Translations under genes and position numbers: made by a program | Part shown: piece after piece, positions 15,140 through 26,400 of the stretch | How positions within the stretch are numbered: the stretch's first letter is position 1 | Layout: every line of letters starts with the position of its first letter | Source of the DNA: Letharia columbiana | Lineage: Eukaryota > Ascomycota > Lecanoromycetes > Lecanorales > Parmeliaceae | NCBI RefSeq assembly: GCF_014066305.1 | Contig: NW_023501102.1 | Span: 1-64,000 of the forward strand | Direction: 5' to 3' | Length of the DNA stretch: 64,000 bases | Notes under the pieces: generated by a model | What the model was told of the DNA's origin: nothing | What the model saw: the letters and a program-made list of their open reading frames with translations, nothing else | Databases searched by the model: none

Positions 15140-15620
15140 ATAAAGAATATATATTAATAGTAATATCGATATACGCCTTAGCTAAAAAAGACGAAAGGTT
15201 ATTATAGCTAAAAGCGAATATAAAGGCGCTTAAATAAATATCGCTACGAATACCCTATAACGTAGTAGAAAAAGATTAAAATCTTACGTTAATCGCTATA
15301 GATAAAGTTTTTATAATCCCCTCGCCGTCTTTATAGCTATAAGTACTATTCGAATTATTATTAAAGCTTAAAGAAGATAAGATATATTATCTAATAGACG
15401 ATTAGAGGATTTAAAACTCGAATCTTAAAGTCTTTATATACTTTTTAAACGATAAAACTTTAATTTTTAGAATTAATTAAATCTATATTCGAGATAATTA
15501 AATAGAAGAGTTAGAGAGTTAAGAGATAATATCTAATAAATTACTTATTAATTATAAAACTATAATAATTATAATAAGAATAACCTTTATAGCTACTCGA
15601 GAACTCGAGCGATAAAAATT
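15140..15620 (+). pseudogene. LINE endonuclease (APE-type) remnant
   Basis: This segment lies upstream of the RT. The frame reads 'ILIVISIYALAKKDERLL', the usual 'V.VYAP' strand of exonuclease/endonuclease/phosphatase folds. It is followed by a 'D.NLTL' segment near 15280 corresponding to the 'GDWN' motif, a 'RINQIYI' segment near 15470 in the position of 'RIDxIY', and 'NYKTI' near 15555 in the position of the catalytic 'SDH'. The Asp and His of the last motif appear mutated (Asn, Tyr), as expected from C-to-T and G-to-A change. The role would have been nicking the target DNA to prime reverse transcription. The call rests on motif order only. Confidence 0.6.
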
Positions 15621-16439
15621 ATTACTTTTACTTCTATAAAGAAATTAAATATAAATCTTATATTTAAAGATATTATAAATACTTTTAAAAGAAAACTTAA
15701 TAAAAGAGTAAATAATTTATAAGATATTAATAGCGTAATTTATAAAACGTATTATAAAGAATAATTATAGAGTAAATTAGAAAGTTAAATATAATTTATA
15801 GCGTAATCGCCTATAATTATAGAAGAAAAGATATCTTAAATTATTAAATTTCGAATTAGAGAAAAGAATAATAATTATTAAAACGCGTGAGAAATAGCTT
15901 GTAGATATATATAATTAATTCTATTTCTATAATATTATAATTAAATATCTTATTCTTAATAAAAAGCTAATAAGATAGTTTTTCGCGAGGGCTAGATATA
16001 TAAATTATAGCTTTATTAAAACTCTAAAGAATAATTAAGAAGAGATATATATAAATTTAAAAGATATTCTTAGAATAATAATAGATTACTATCGAAATCT
16101 TTATAATATAAAACCTTTAAATAAGAGCGCTTAAGATAAAATTTTACGATATATAATAGATCGAATAAGCTCGATAGATATTATTAAAATAAAAAATCTT
16201 ATTAAAGCTTAAGAGATATAAGCCGCTATTCGCCGAGCGTTCTTAAAAACCTTATTAGATAAAGATAATCTTCTAAGCGAGTTCTATAAGATTATTATAA
16301 GATATAAGAAAAAGAAAAAAAGAGAAAACCTCGATTATTATCGCGTAATTAATCTTTTTTTATAATTAGATATAGCGAAAGTAGAAACTCTCGAAGTATT
16401 AAATAAATAAGATTCTTATTATTCTTTTTAAGAATAAAG

Positions 16440-17530
16440 ATAAATAAATCGATATTAAAAACTATCGCTCTCTATTTATTATAAATATAAATTATAAGAT
16501 CTTTATAAATATTTTAATATAATATCTAGTAAAGGCTTTAAACGAAATAATTAGCGAATAATAATCGATTTTTTTATCGAAGAGACTTATTAATAATAAT
16601 ATTAAAATAATTTAATTTCTAATAGCTAAGTATAAATCCGCCGAAAAGTTATTATAGAAATAAGAGAAAATCGCTATTCTCTTTCTCGATTAAAAAAAAG
16701 TATATAATTAAATTAATTACGAGTTTCTTCTAGCGATTCTAAAAGAATTAGATATATTTAAGAAATTTATTATTTAGATATAGCTTATCTATAAGAAAAC
16801 TAAGATTAAGATCTATATTAATAGCTATATCGAAGAAATAATTATAATATAAAGTAATATAAGATAAAGAAATTCTCTAAGTTATCTTCTATTCGTAATT
16901 ATAATTAAAGGTCTAACCCGATATATCGCCTATAACTCTTAAATCTCGAGAGTATAAATAGAGAATAAGGTATTAAAGATAACGATATATATCGATAATA
17001 CTATAATTATAATACGATTTTAAGAAGAGATAGATATCGTAATAGCGGTTTTAAAGGTTTATTACGCTATAATCGGCGCGAGGATTAATTAAAATAAGTT
17101 ATATATACTATACGTAGAAGATATCGCCTATATTTATATTATCGATATAAAAGAAATTTCTCTTAATAATTTCTATAAATATTTAGAGATATTAATCGAG
17201 ATAGATATTAACTATTAATTAGATAATTTTTAAACTAAAATTCTATAAAAGACTAAGAAATTAATATAAAACTAGTCGCGATTTTATCTATTCTTTAAGA
17301 GTAAAGTAATAATTAAAACTATCTTTATAATATTCTTTTCTAGATTTATTTTATAATTTTTATATATACTCTTAGCGATACGCGATAAGTTAGAAAAGAA
17401 GTATTATAAGTTAATATAAGATAATAAAATTTAAGATATTATTTATAATCTCCACTTTTATTATTTAATAAAAGAAGATAAAGTTAAGATAATTAATCTA
17501 TAAGTTCGTTATTAATAAAAGTATTATAAT
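16440..17530 (+). pseudogene. LINE reverse transcriptase domain remnant
   Basis: Motifs of a non-LTR RT occur in the right order on one strand. A 'Y(R)SLSIYYKYKL' stretch near 16470 fits the NYRPL.L.NTDYKI block. 'GFI..RLINNNIKI' lies near 16580. 'ILFLD*KKVYN*INYEF' at about 16675-16725 fits the first catalytic Asp block. 'GNSLSYLLFVI' precedes 'IEGLTRYI' at about 16865-16935. 'YIDNT' at 16988-17002 replaces the YxDD active site, its second Asp changed to Asn by one transition. A 'SRFIL..LYI' thumb-like stretch follows at about 17340. Several stops (from Gln and Trp codons) break the frame. Known family function: target-primed cDNA synthesis. No activity is possible now. Confidence 0.82.
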
Positions 17531-17769
17531 TATAATTAGTAGAGTAATTAACTCTTTCGAATTAGTATAAACTATTCTAATTAAAGATATCTTAATATTA
17601 TATATTCAAAGTTCTTTATATATTTTAGTATTTATTAATTTTTAAGTAATCTAATTCTCTAATTAGCTTAATTATATTTTAAAGTTAATATAGATTATCT
17701 AATAGCGATAAAAAAAGATATTTATATAAATCCTTAAAGTTAAATTTCTTTTAAATTATTATAGAATTA
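17520..17769 (+). repeat. Left arm of a ~230-bp direct duplication inside LINE copy 3
   Basis: The LINE sequence from about 17540 to 17769 is repeated at about 18215-18450 with point differences only. The other LINE copies have it once (for example, reversed, at about 9985-10190). The two arms flank the CCGTT-element fragment at 17770. Confidence 0.8.
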
Positions 17770-18225
17770 CTGTCTGCCTTTTTATAATAGTTTCAGAACT
17801 AGTTATTACGGTTATGAAAGGTATATATCACGGTTATGCTAGTTGAATAAACCGTTCTAGAACGATTTTATCCAAGTTTTACAACCGTTTTACAACCGTT
17901 TTACAATCGTCTTTAAACTAAAGATTTCTTTAGAGTACCCACTACGGTTATAGTTTTATGAACCGTTCTATAAACCGTTTTATAATGGTTATAATAATAT
18001 TTTTTTATTTTTATTTTTTTTACTAAGTCTCGAATAGGCTAGTAGTATTATATAATAGATCTTCTAATATGAAAATTTCGTAAAAATTTAAAAAAAACCA
18101 ATTTTAAGTTATTTAGCGTTGATATTTAAGCCTATATATACTAAGCGAATTTTCAGCCCTATAAAGAATTTAAAATTAATAATTTTATTTTTAGTTATTA
18201 ATAATAGTATTATTTATAGTTTATA
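17770..18225 (+). mobile_element. Truncated CCGTT-repeat TIR element (5' half)
   Basis: About 455 bp that matches 49867-50325, the left two thirds of the complete element in the Gypsy copy. It starts CTGTCTGCC after a TA and holds several ACAACCGTTTT-type subterminal repeats, an A/T-rich core and the 'TTTTCAGCCCTATAAAG' segment. The right terminal inverted repeat and right subterminal repeats are missing. It keeps many CpA and TpG sites, unlike the LINE around it, as expected for an element too short or too late for RIP. No coding capacity. Confidence 0.82.
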
Positions 18226-18450
18226 AGAGTATTAACTCTTTTAAATTAATATAAATTATTCTAGTTTAAAGATATTCTAATATTATATATTTAAGCCTTT
18301 ATATATTCTAAGTATTTATTAATTCTTAAATAATCTAATTCTTTTAATTAGTTTAATTATATTTTAAAGTTAATATAAATTATTTAATAGCGATAGAAAA
18401 AGATTTCTATATAAATCCTTTAAATTAAATTCTTTTAAATTATTACGAAA
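18215..18450 (+). repeat. Right arm of the ~230-bp direct duplication inside LINE copy 3
   Basis: Repeats 17540-17769 and then runs on into unique LINE sequence from about 18450. See the left arm. Confidence 0.8.
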
Positions 18451-19790
18451 TTATTAATAACGCTAGTATTCTATTATTCGTTATAAGAAAAATCGATTTA
18501 GAGAATATAAAAAAGTTTAATTTCGAGATCTAGTAAGCTCTATAGAATAAGAGTATTAGAGTTTTAAAAGATATATAAAACTTAATATATACGATTTTAA
18601 TAATTCTAATTAAAATAATATATAGTAAATATCTTTTCTAGATTAACTATATTATTAATAAACTAATTTCTAATACTATTTTATTAAACTAGCGCTTATT
18701 ACTCTTATCTTTATATATATAAAAACTAGATATATTTTAATAGAAATACTTTATAGAGATTAATAATTATTTTATTCCTCTATCGAAGATTAGCTTTTAA
18801 TAAGTTTATCTTATAATCTTAGATAAGAGATTAAAAATTATTAATTTTAGCGATAGAATTAAGAGTCTTATTCTTGTCTATTAACGCCGTTATAAATTAA
18901 GAATCTTAATAAATAAAATATAAATTACGACTTATAATAAGTTTAAAATATTATATATAGAGAATCTCCTCTAATAATTACTCTATAAGAAGATTTAATT
19001 AAAAATTAATTTTACTTAAATATCGATATAATAATAATTATATTCTATTTATAATATTAATTAATTCTTATTTTATATATAGATTAAGTATATAATATCG
19101 AAAGCGATATAGAAAGAGTTTATTATTATTTTAGATCGATTATCTTCTAACTCGATATTTAAAATAAAGATTATTAATAAAATAATCGCTTTTATAGTAT
19201 TTAATTTTAATCTAAAAAATATTAATAAGAGATAATAGGATATCCTCTATTAGACTACTATTTAATTTTTATAAAAATATTATCTCTTATATAATTTTAG
19301 CGATCTAGTTATATACTAGTCTTTAGATATTATTTAAAATTATTATTAAACTCTAATTTAAAAGTAAATTCTTATAAATTAAATTTTATATCTTTATAAG
19401 AGATATTAAATTAAGAAGTATAATATATAGATATTTAAGAATCTTTAAGGCGAGTTCCTCGATCGAATAAAGGTTTAAAAGAGCCTTATTTATATAATAT
19501 CTAACTCTTTTATAATAATAAGTTAAATTAAGCGAAGAGTAATAGAGATAATTAAGAAGTCTAACGATATTATAAAGAATTAAAATATAGATATTAGCGA
19601 TATTAGCGATTAAGATAAATTAATAAATCTAAATTTACTATTTAAATAGTTTTCTAATTTTTTTATTTATACTCTTTTATCTCTAATTTATTTAATTTAG
19701 CGTTAATTTAATAGAGTTACTCGATATAATCTCTCTCTATAAAGATCTTCGCGTGATACTCTATATATACTTAAACGAGAGTGATTTACG

Positions 19791-19801
19791 GGTTCGAGTC
19801 C
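19791..19801 (+). promoter_or_regulatory. tRNA B-box-like motif in the LINE 3' UTR
   Basis: GGTTCGAGTCC fits the pol III B-box consensus GGTTCGANTCC at all positions. It lies about 85 bp from the LINE 3' end and is kept, with RIP changes, at the same place in copies 1 and 2 (GGACTCGAATC-type on the plus strand near 2347 and 8608). No complete tRNA cloverleaf could be drawn around it. It may be a tRNA-derived piece of the 3' UTR. Confidence 0.5.
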
Positions 19802-19835
19802 CTATAGATTTCTAGATGGGGTACCTTCGTTAAGG

Positions 19836-19858
19836 CGGCTATCTCAGCTAAATAGCCG
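19836..19858 (+). promoter_or_regulatory. 3'-terminal stem-loop of the LINE
   Basis: CGGCTAT (19836-19842) pairs with ATAGCCG (19852-19858), giving a 7-bp stem with a 9-nt loop that ends 27 nt before the element's 3' end. Stringent LINEs use a 3' stem-loop for recognition of their RNA by the RT; that role here is an inference. The stem survives in recognisable form in all three copies. Confidence 0.6.
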
Positions 19859-19885
19859 AATAAAATAAACAACTTTCAAATCAAT

Positions 19886-19900
19886 AAAAAAGAATTTTAT
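19886..19900. repeat. 15-bp target-site duplication of LINE copy 3 (right)
   Basis: An exact repeat of 12931-12945, and the first 15 bases of the resumed LINE copy 2. Confidence 0.9.
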
Positions 19901-21720
19901 AATATTTATAGATTTTAGCGTCTATAGTTCCTCGCACTTAATTATTAAATACGTTTCTCTATAAATATTATATATTCTAATTAAATTTATTAGCTTAAAT
20001 CTAATATTAAACGCTTTATTATATCTTAATTTTAATTATCTAATTATAAATTTAAAGTTATATATTTTAAAGCTTTTTTTAAAAATAACTATAATCTTAT
20101 TATTTATAACGTCTTTAAACTCTTAATATATTAATTAGAATTTTAGACTCTTAAAGTTTTTTATCTCTACTATCTATATAGCTAGAAGATAAAAATCTAT
20201 AATATTTAATAAACTCTTATTCGTTATATATATTTAAGGCTTCTTTATATAATATTTAATAATATTTATAATCGCTAAATCGATATAAAAGCTTTAATTT
20301 TTAATTTCTTTAATAATTATGAAAGAGTAGTAATATATTATTTAATTTTTAACGTTATAAAATTCTATAAATACTATATTTTTAAGCTTTATAATTTTCT
20401 TTAATCTCTTTATAATTTATTTTAGAATTAATTTCTTTTACTTTTCTTATAATTCGAATAATATTTTTAGATAAAATTATTTATTATTTTTAAGAGTCGA
20501 TATTGCTAAAGTAATAATATTTCTCTCTTTCTTACTACGTCGAGTAAATATTACTTTACTCTTTTATATTAATATATATAAAAGTTTTAATTTAAATCTA
20601 GATTTCGATTTAATATAACTCGATAGAGCTACTTCTTTTAATATCTCGCTTTTTATTATTAAAAATAAAGTATAAATTAAACTTATCTTTTATAGCTAAG
20701 TCTTCTTTATTTTCTTCTTTATTAATAATTAAAAAAAGTTAAGAATATTAGCTTAATTTTATTTAAAGATTAATATTTTAAATAATAAGAATAGAGAGAT
20801 TTTTTTTTATTAATTTATTATAATTTTATAACTAATAATTCTATTTATAGAATTTATAAGATTAAAAAAATCTTCTTCTCTTCGTCTTAACTCCTCTACT
20901 ATCTTTTATCTTTTTTTACGCTATTTATTCTTCTTAGCTCTCCTCCGCTTTTTTCTCTTCTACTTCTTTAACGCGTATTAATTAATATTCTCTTTTTTAA
21001 TAATTTATCTTTCTAAAAAATTTAGATTAAAATATTTTTTACGTTAAGAGAAAGAAGATTAATAGAATTTAATAGATATTAGATCTACTTTACTATTAGA
21101 TTATAGCTTATTTAAAAATAAACTACGCTCTAATAATATACTATTCTCTTATATTACTTTATTATTTAATTAATTCTTAATAAATTATTTATTAATAATT
21201 TTAAATTATTAATTTAAGAAAAACTCTTTTATAATAATCTTAATAGAGTTAGATATTAATATTATAGCGTTATATTAATAATTAATATAATATATTAATT
21301 ATCTATATTATATTTTAATTTAATTTTTTTAGAATATATCTTTTAATAAGATTTTTAACTTTTAGATTTTAATCGTTATTTCTTTTAGCTATCTCGATCT
21401 AATAAAAAAGTTTTTTATATTATAATATATATATATCTCGAAGGATAATATAGTAATAGCGAGATATTAAGTAAAGTAACTTATTAAAATAATAAAAAGA
21501 CTTCGTCTATTATATAATTATTCGTTTTTCTTAAATATTTAATAAAGATATAGAGATATTTTATTAAGAAATAGTTAAGAGTTTATAGCTAAATTCCTTA
21601 GATACTAAGCCCTTAGAGTTATTACGTTAAGATATTATATATAAATTTAAGCACTATTAGCTAGACGCCGCTATTAGCGCTTCTAGAACGTACTATCGTC
21701 GCCGACGACACCCCTAAAAG
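19901..21720 (-). mobile_element. LINE copy 2, 5' portion
   Basis: Continues LINE copy 2 from 12945 and aligns with about 6690-8507 of copy 1 and, reversed, with 12946 to about 14790 of copy 3. The 5' end, CCTTTTAGGGGTGTCGTCGG on the minus strand, is the best preserved of the set and still has CpA/TpG. The ORF1-like region lies here, in the 5' part of the element. I see no recognised domain in it with confidence. Confidence 0.82.
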
Positions 21721-21738
21721 GAAATAGTAAATAATATT
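21721..21738. repeat. Target-site duplication of the tandem LINE pair, right copy
   Basis: GAAATAGTAAATAATATT, the third occurrence. It ends the LINE cluster and abuts the Copia3 leader. Confidence 0.85.
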
Positions 21739-22635
21739 CTATTAAGAAGTTAAATAATTAATAAATATTAGAGATATTAAAATAATTTAAAAATATTATA
21801 ATAATAAAGATCTATCTTTTATATATAGATATAATACTATATTATTAAAATTATATTAATTATTTTCTCTAAAATTAACTTAATTAGAGTTTAAGATTAA
21901 GATTAATTATAAAATTATTTATTTATTATTAAGATATTTTATTTCTAAAGCGAGTATTTATATCGAGACTTCTTTATAACGATAGAGGTTTCTTTCCCCT
22001 TTTATTTTCGAGATTAAAATTCTTATTCTTTTAATTAATATATCTCTATTAATAATAGCTAAGAACTATATAATTAGCGTTAAAATTAGAGTTATTTTTT
22101 TAAAAATTATATTTCTCTTAGCGATAGCTAGAGTAATTAATTTCTAATCTTTATTATAAATATTTTATAATTAAATAGATACGAAGTTTAAATATTTATT
22201 ATTTAATTTTTTAATATTTATAATATATAAATAAAAGCGTATTATTTCTTTATTTAATATATCTTATATAGAAAAGCTAGTAATATTCTAAAAATCTTAA
22301 TAATAATATAATATAATTAATTAAGGTATATAGCGATTTCGATAATTTCGATTAGATATAATATATCTTAACTCGCTTTATATTATCTCGAATAAAAAGC
22401 GAAAGCGCTTAAATAGTAATTCTTAACCTCTAAATTATAGACGAATTATAGCTATTTAACTTTAAAATAATTATTTTAAAATAAGAATTTTCTATATTAA
22501 GAAGATTAATAAAGTCTTTTATAATTATAATTATCTTTATTATAATAGATATAAATATTTAAAAATAATCGTAGTTATAATAATAGATTATATTATTATT
22601 AAAATAGTTATCGAGTATAATTTAAGCTTATAATC
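21739..22635 (-). mobile_element. Copia3 leader (5' untranslated and early gag), RIP-degraded
   Basis: Minus-strand sequence running away from the 5' LTR at 22636-22787 toward the gag remnant at 2247-1, from which the LINE cluster separates it. The part at about 22360-22635 is related to about 23690-23910 plus 33463-33507, the leader of another copy (Copia4). No reading frame could be recognised here. Confidence 0.55.
22618..22635 (-). promoter_or_regulatory. Primer-binding site of Copia3
   Basis: On the minus strand GATTATAAGCTTAAATTA follows the LTR directly. The same word with fewer changes (ATTATAAGCCTAAGC) follows the LTRs of both Copia2 copies. It resembles the complement of the initiator-Met tRNA anticodon arm (GGTTATGAGCCC), the half-tRNA priming known from copia elements. 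Confidence 0.55.
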
Positions 22636-22787
22636 TATTAAAATATAAAGATAAAATACTTAATTATATTAACTATAGAGTTCTATAAAAGAAAAGAGCG
22701 ACTTAATATAAGCGCGCTAAGACGTATTATATAACGTAGTTACATAATCGCTAAGACGCTAAGAGTTACGTAATTCGAATTTTAATA
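22636..22787 (-). repeat. LTR (Copia2/3 family), minus orientation
   Basis: About 152 bp, reading TATTAAAATTCG...TTTTAATA on the minus strand, the RIP form of TG...CA ends. It is related to the 151-bp LTRs at 33529, 41007 and 41456 and to the split LTR at 33508-33528/41158-41282. It is less mutated than those, keeping GCGCGC and TAGCG blocks. Confidence 0.78.
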
Positions 22788-23910
22788 GACTCTAAGAGTA
22801 GCTTTAAAGTAAATATAATAGATATTTTAATATAAAAGTTAAATAGCTTAATATCGCTTATAAAGCTAAATATATCTTTATTAATTCTAAATTTAAAATT
22901 AATAAGATTATTATTTAATAAAATAGCGAGAGTAAAATAAATACTCTAATTATTATTAAAGTTTTTAAAGATCTTATTAATACTAGTTAACTATCGCCTT
23001 TAAGCTTTAAATTCTTATATAAAAAATAAAAAGTATTTATATATAAAGCTATAATAAATATAGATAATATAATTAAAATAAAAGATACTTAATAATAAAA
23101 ATAACTTATAAATAAAGGCTAATTTCTAATAGAATTATATAAAATATAGTTATTATAAATATATAAACCTTCTTCTTAAAGGGAGATTAATATTCTTTTT
23201 ATATTACTTATTTAAAGACTTAGATTTAAAATATTTATATCGCTAACTATTATTATAAGATTTTAAAAATTATTTTAATTTTATAATTATAATAATAGAA
23301 TATAAATAATTATAAAGAAACATTTGATTAATCTTAGTTTCATTCTTTAAGAGGCTTTTAAAGATTTAGAAATTAATATTAATAAGATATTCTTATTATT
23401 TTAATCTTAATAAGCTTATAAGTGTATTAAAAGATAGTAATATTAGATTTAAAATATTTTAAATTATAATTAGACTATTAATATTAATATCTAATTACTT
23501 TTAATTAATAACTATTAATTTAATAATTAATATATAATTTTAAAGTTAATATTAATATAAAATAGCTTTATTTTTAATAGAGTTAAGTATTTTAATTTAG
23601 CGAAAGCTAGTAAAATTTAGAGAAACTTTAATAATATAATTATATATTTAATATATTTAACAAGTTTAATATTTTAATTAAAGGCGATATATTTTAACTC
23701 GCTTAAAGTAAAGATAATAGTAACTCTTAACTCCTTATATTATTAATAAATTATACTCGCTTAAATCTATAACTATTTTAAAAAGAGGAAATATCTCTAT
23801 TAAGAAGATTAAAAGAATATCTCTATAGCTACTACTATCTTTATATAATAAACTTTAAATATTATAAAATAAATATTAAAAGTTTAAAAATAAATATAAT
23901 TATAAAAGCG
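22788..23910 (-). mobile_element. Internal 5' region of a minus-strand Copia element (Copia4), truncated
   Basis: Part of this stretch (about 23690-23910) is related to the Copia3 leader and continues, after removal of Copia1, into 33463-33507 and the LTR at 33508/41158. It therefore represents the leader and start of gag of another copy, cut off at 22788 by the Copia3 LTR. Apart from an isolated less-mutated patch near 23320-23360 I see no domain in it. Confidence 0.45.
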
Positions 23911-23915
23911 AATAG
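23911..23915. repeat. 5-bp target-site duplication of Copia1 (left)
   Basis: AATAG, repeated at 33458-33462 immediately after the 3' LTR. Five base pairs is the usual Ty1/Copia integrase spacing. Confidence 0.85.
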
Positions 23916-24054
23916 TGTCGAAATGTGTTATCTAACTAAGTTGAAAGGTTTGCCGAGGTAAGGAAGATTTATCGAGGCTTAGCGATATATATATTTGTAA
24001 TACTCTCTATAGTTAGATCTAATTAACTAAGTATTTCATCTACTACTTTTAATA
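23916..24054 (+). repeat. Copia1 5' LTR
   Basis: 139 bp, beginning TGTCGAAATGTG and ending TTTTAATA (CA changed to TA). It matches the 3' LTR at 33319-33457 over the same 139 bp, differing mainly by C/T and G/A transitions. Such short LTRs are normal for fungal Copia elements. Confidence 0.9.
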
Positions 24055-24075
24055 GATTATAAACCCGGATTATAA
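24055..24075 (+). promoter_or_regulatory. Copia1 primer-binding site
   Basis: GATTATAAACCCGGATTATA directly abuts the 5' LTR. As for Copia2, it fits the complement of an initiator-Met tRNA anticodon arm after G-to-A change, indicating a half-tRNA primer rather than a tRNA 3' end. Confidence 0.5.
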
Positions 24076-25240
24076 GGTATTTATTTAATATATTATTTAT
24101 AAATTAGCTAGTTTATTAATTAAGTACTTAAAGAATAGAGAAGAATTTTATTATAATATTATATCGCTTAGCGATATTATTATAATATTAAATACTTAAT
24201 TAATTTACTTTAAAATAACTCGATAATACTCTCTAAACTTTATAGATCTTTAAATTATAAATTATATTTATTATATAATAGTTATAACTCTTATAAAGAC
24301 CTCGCTATTATTATCTCTAGCTATTATATTATAAAATAGAGAATTAAGATAAAGAGCTTAAATATTAAGTTAATTAAAAATTTCGCTAAGCTAACTAATT
24401 AATTAAGCGCTTTAAACGATATTAATTTTATCTATAAAACGCTAAATCTATAAATAGAAATAATATAATTATAAAAGAGATAGTATATAAAGAAGTACTC
24501 TTATTTCTTAATCGAAATATAGCTATATTAGCTAGATAGATTATAATAAAATATTATTATATTAATACTACTAATTACTTAATTAATAAATTATTAGATT
24601 AATAATTAGATATCTAATTAATAAAGAATATAATTATCGCGTAAGGTAAAGAGCATAAAAAGTCTTTAAGTTTCTTATTTAATATAGACTCTATATCTAC
24701 TCAATTACCTTTAAATTTAATTATATCTTAAAAAAATCCTTTATCTAATTACACTAGTTAAGATAATACTATATATTCTAAATATAGTTATATATTAACG
24801 TCTTCTCTTAATTAAGATAATATTAAATATTTTAAATATAATTATTTATTAATATCTCTTATAGTTTAAGATAAGTCTAAAAGCTACTATAGACTATACG
24901 CGTTTATTATATCTTTAGATATCTTTTAAAAATAATTTTATATATTATATAATAAAGTATATATAGATACTTAGATATATCTTTAAATATAACTTTTTTT
25001 AATATAATTAGATATTAAATAAAGTCTAACGTTAATTTAGAAAGCGTTTAGAAAATTAAGAATATAATTATATATCTATTTATCTCTCTAATAACTTTAT
25101 AACTCTTAATAATTTAATCTATAAGTTATTTCTCGAATTAATTAATAGTAAGGATTTCTTTAATATTATTATATAGTCTATTAAATTTAATTTCCTTATA
25201 AACTCTTAATCCCTTCGCGCTTTAAATAATACGCCGAAGT
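24055..25240 (+). mobile_element. Copia1 leader, no recognised gene
   Basis: Untranslated leader and early gag of Copia1. Strongly RIP-mutated; no domain seen. Confidence 0.5.
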
Positions 25241-25249
25241 TAAAATTAT

Positions 25250-26400
25250 ATTAAAAGAAACTAGCTTAAATATAAAGTTTAGCGAGTTATCTCTCTATAT
25301 CGCTAAATTTAAAGAGTTTAAAGATCTCTAAATATAATAATAAGATATACGTTAATATCTTATAGCGTAACGCTTTATTAAATTTACTAGAATTAAATAA
25401 AAAGATCGCTTTATCGTTTTTATCTTACTCGAAAATACGCTTAACGCTAAAATTATAAGACTTATTAATATTATTAAAAATAAAATTATTAAATAAAAGC
25501 TAAGATATAAACTAGCTATTAATACTATTTAGAGTTATCTTAATAATAATTTATTAATAAATTTAAAAAGTTAAATTAATATCTATCTTCTATAAGAGAT
25601 TATTATTATTAATAATAAGTCTAAAGATTCTAATACTCTTAATAATTTCTATTATTAACTATTTAAATTAAATCTTAGTTAATATAAAGATATATCGAAT
25701 TTTATAGCTCGCCTTAAAGATATTTATATCGATATTACTAATATATTATCTAAGTTAAAATTAAAAACTAACTTTCTTATTTTTCTCTTCTATATCAAGT
25801 TAAATAAGATCTATAATATCTATTTTATTTATTATATTTAAAATTATAAATTAATAAACGAGATAAATATAAAGTCTATCTTCTCGCTAAAATACGCTAT
25901 TACTTAATTTATTTAAATAATTATTAATCTATTTTTTAAGCGTATTAAATTTAACTATATCTTTACTACTTAATATCTTTACTATTCTATTTTAAATAAC
26001 TTAAACTCTATTATTATTATCGAGTTATAAAAGAAAATTATATCTAATTCTAATAATTATATAATTTAAAAGCGAGTTAAATATTATATCTATTATAAAA
26101 AATATTATTATATTAAAATAAAGTATAATTAATTTAATAAAAAAAGTTAAAATAAAGATATTAGCGGCGGTAATAATAGAGATAATATCTAAAATAATAA
26201 TTTTAAATCTAATAATAAAAAGAATAAGAATAAAAACTATAAGCTTAATAAGAAGCGTTATTATAATTTTATCGATATTAAAAAAAAATATATATTATAT
26301 ATATCGCTAAATTCGATAGTTTATCTATACGATAGACTTTAGATTATATCTACTTATAATACTTTACTCTCTATTAAGATATTTTTATTAAATATTATCC
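25250..26400 (+). pseudogene. Copia1 gag and protease remnant
   Basis: At about 25680-25900 the frame reads 'FIARLKDIYIDITNILSKLKL', a Copia gag (UBN2-like) segment. At about 26085-26130 follows 'YYIYYKKYYYIKIKY', the exact spacing of a CCHC zinc knuckle with Cys and His changed to Tyr. At about 26310-26340 'LNSIVYLYDRL' fits the 'DSGA.xH' start of the aspartic protease, with its Asp changed. The role was capsid formation and Gag-Pol cleavage. Frame-breaking stops derive from Gln codons. Most likely one fused gag-pol frame originally, as in other Copia elements. Confidence 0.6.

Larger units (their letters stand above)
12946..19885 (+). mobile_element. LINE copy 3, full length, nested in LINE copy 2
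   Basis: A plus-strand LINE of about 6.94 kb, or about 6.25 kb without the internal 17770-18225 insert and its 230-bp duplication. The 5' end (near TCTTCTAGAGGTGTCGTCG) matches the 5' ends of the other copies, so it is not 5'-truncated. In order: an ORF1-like region 13000-14900, endonuclease 15140-15620, reverse transcriptase 16440-17530, a C-terminal region to about 19200, and a 3' UTR with stem-loop. It shows fewer CpA-to-TpA changes than copies 1 and 2 but still has many in-frame stops. It is younger than its host, since it splits it. Confidence 0.88.

Noticed and set aside
19741..19830. A tRNA gene at the B-box motif
   Set aside because: Only the B box fits; no A box at the right distance, no acceptor or D stem, and the site is a fixed part of the LINE 3' UTR.
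1..23910. Centromere core
   Set aside because: AT-rich RIP-mutated transposon blocks also occur at pericentromeres, subtelomeres and dispersed isochores; nothing in the sequence alone marks centromere identity.
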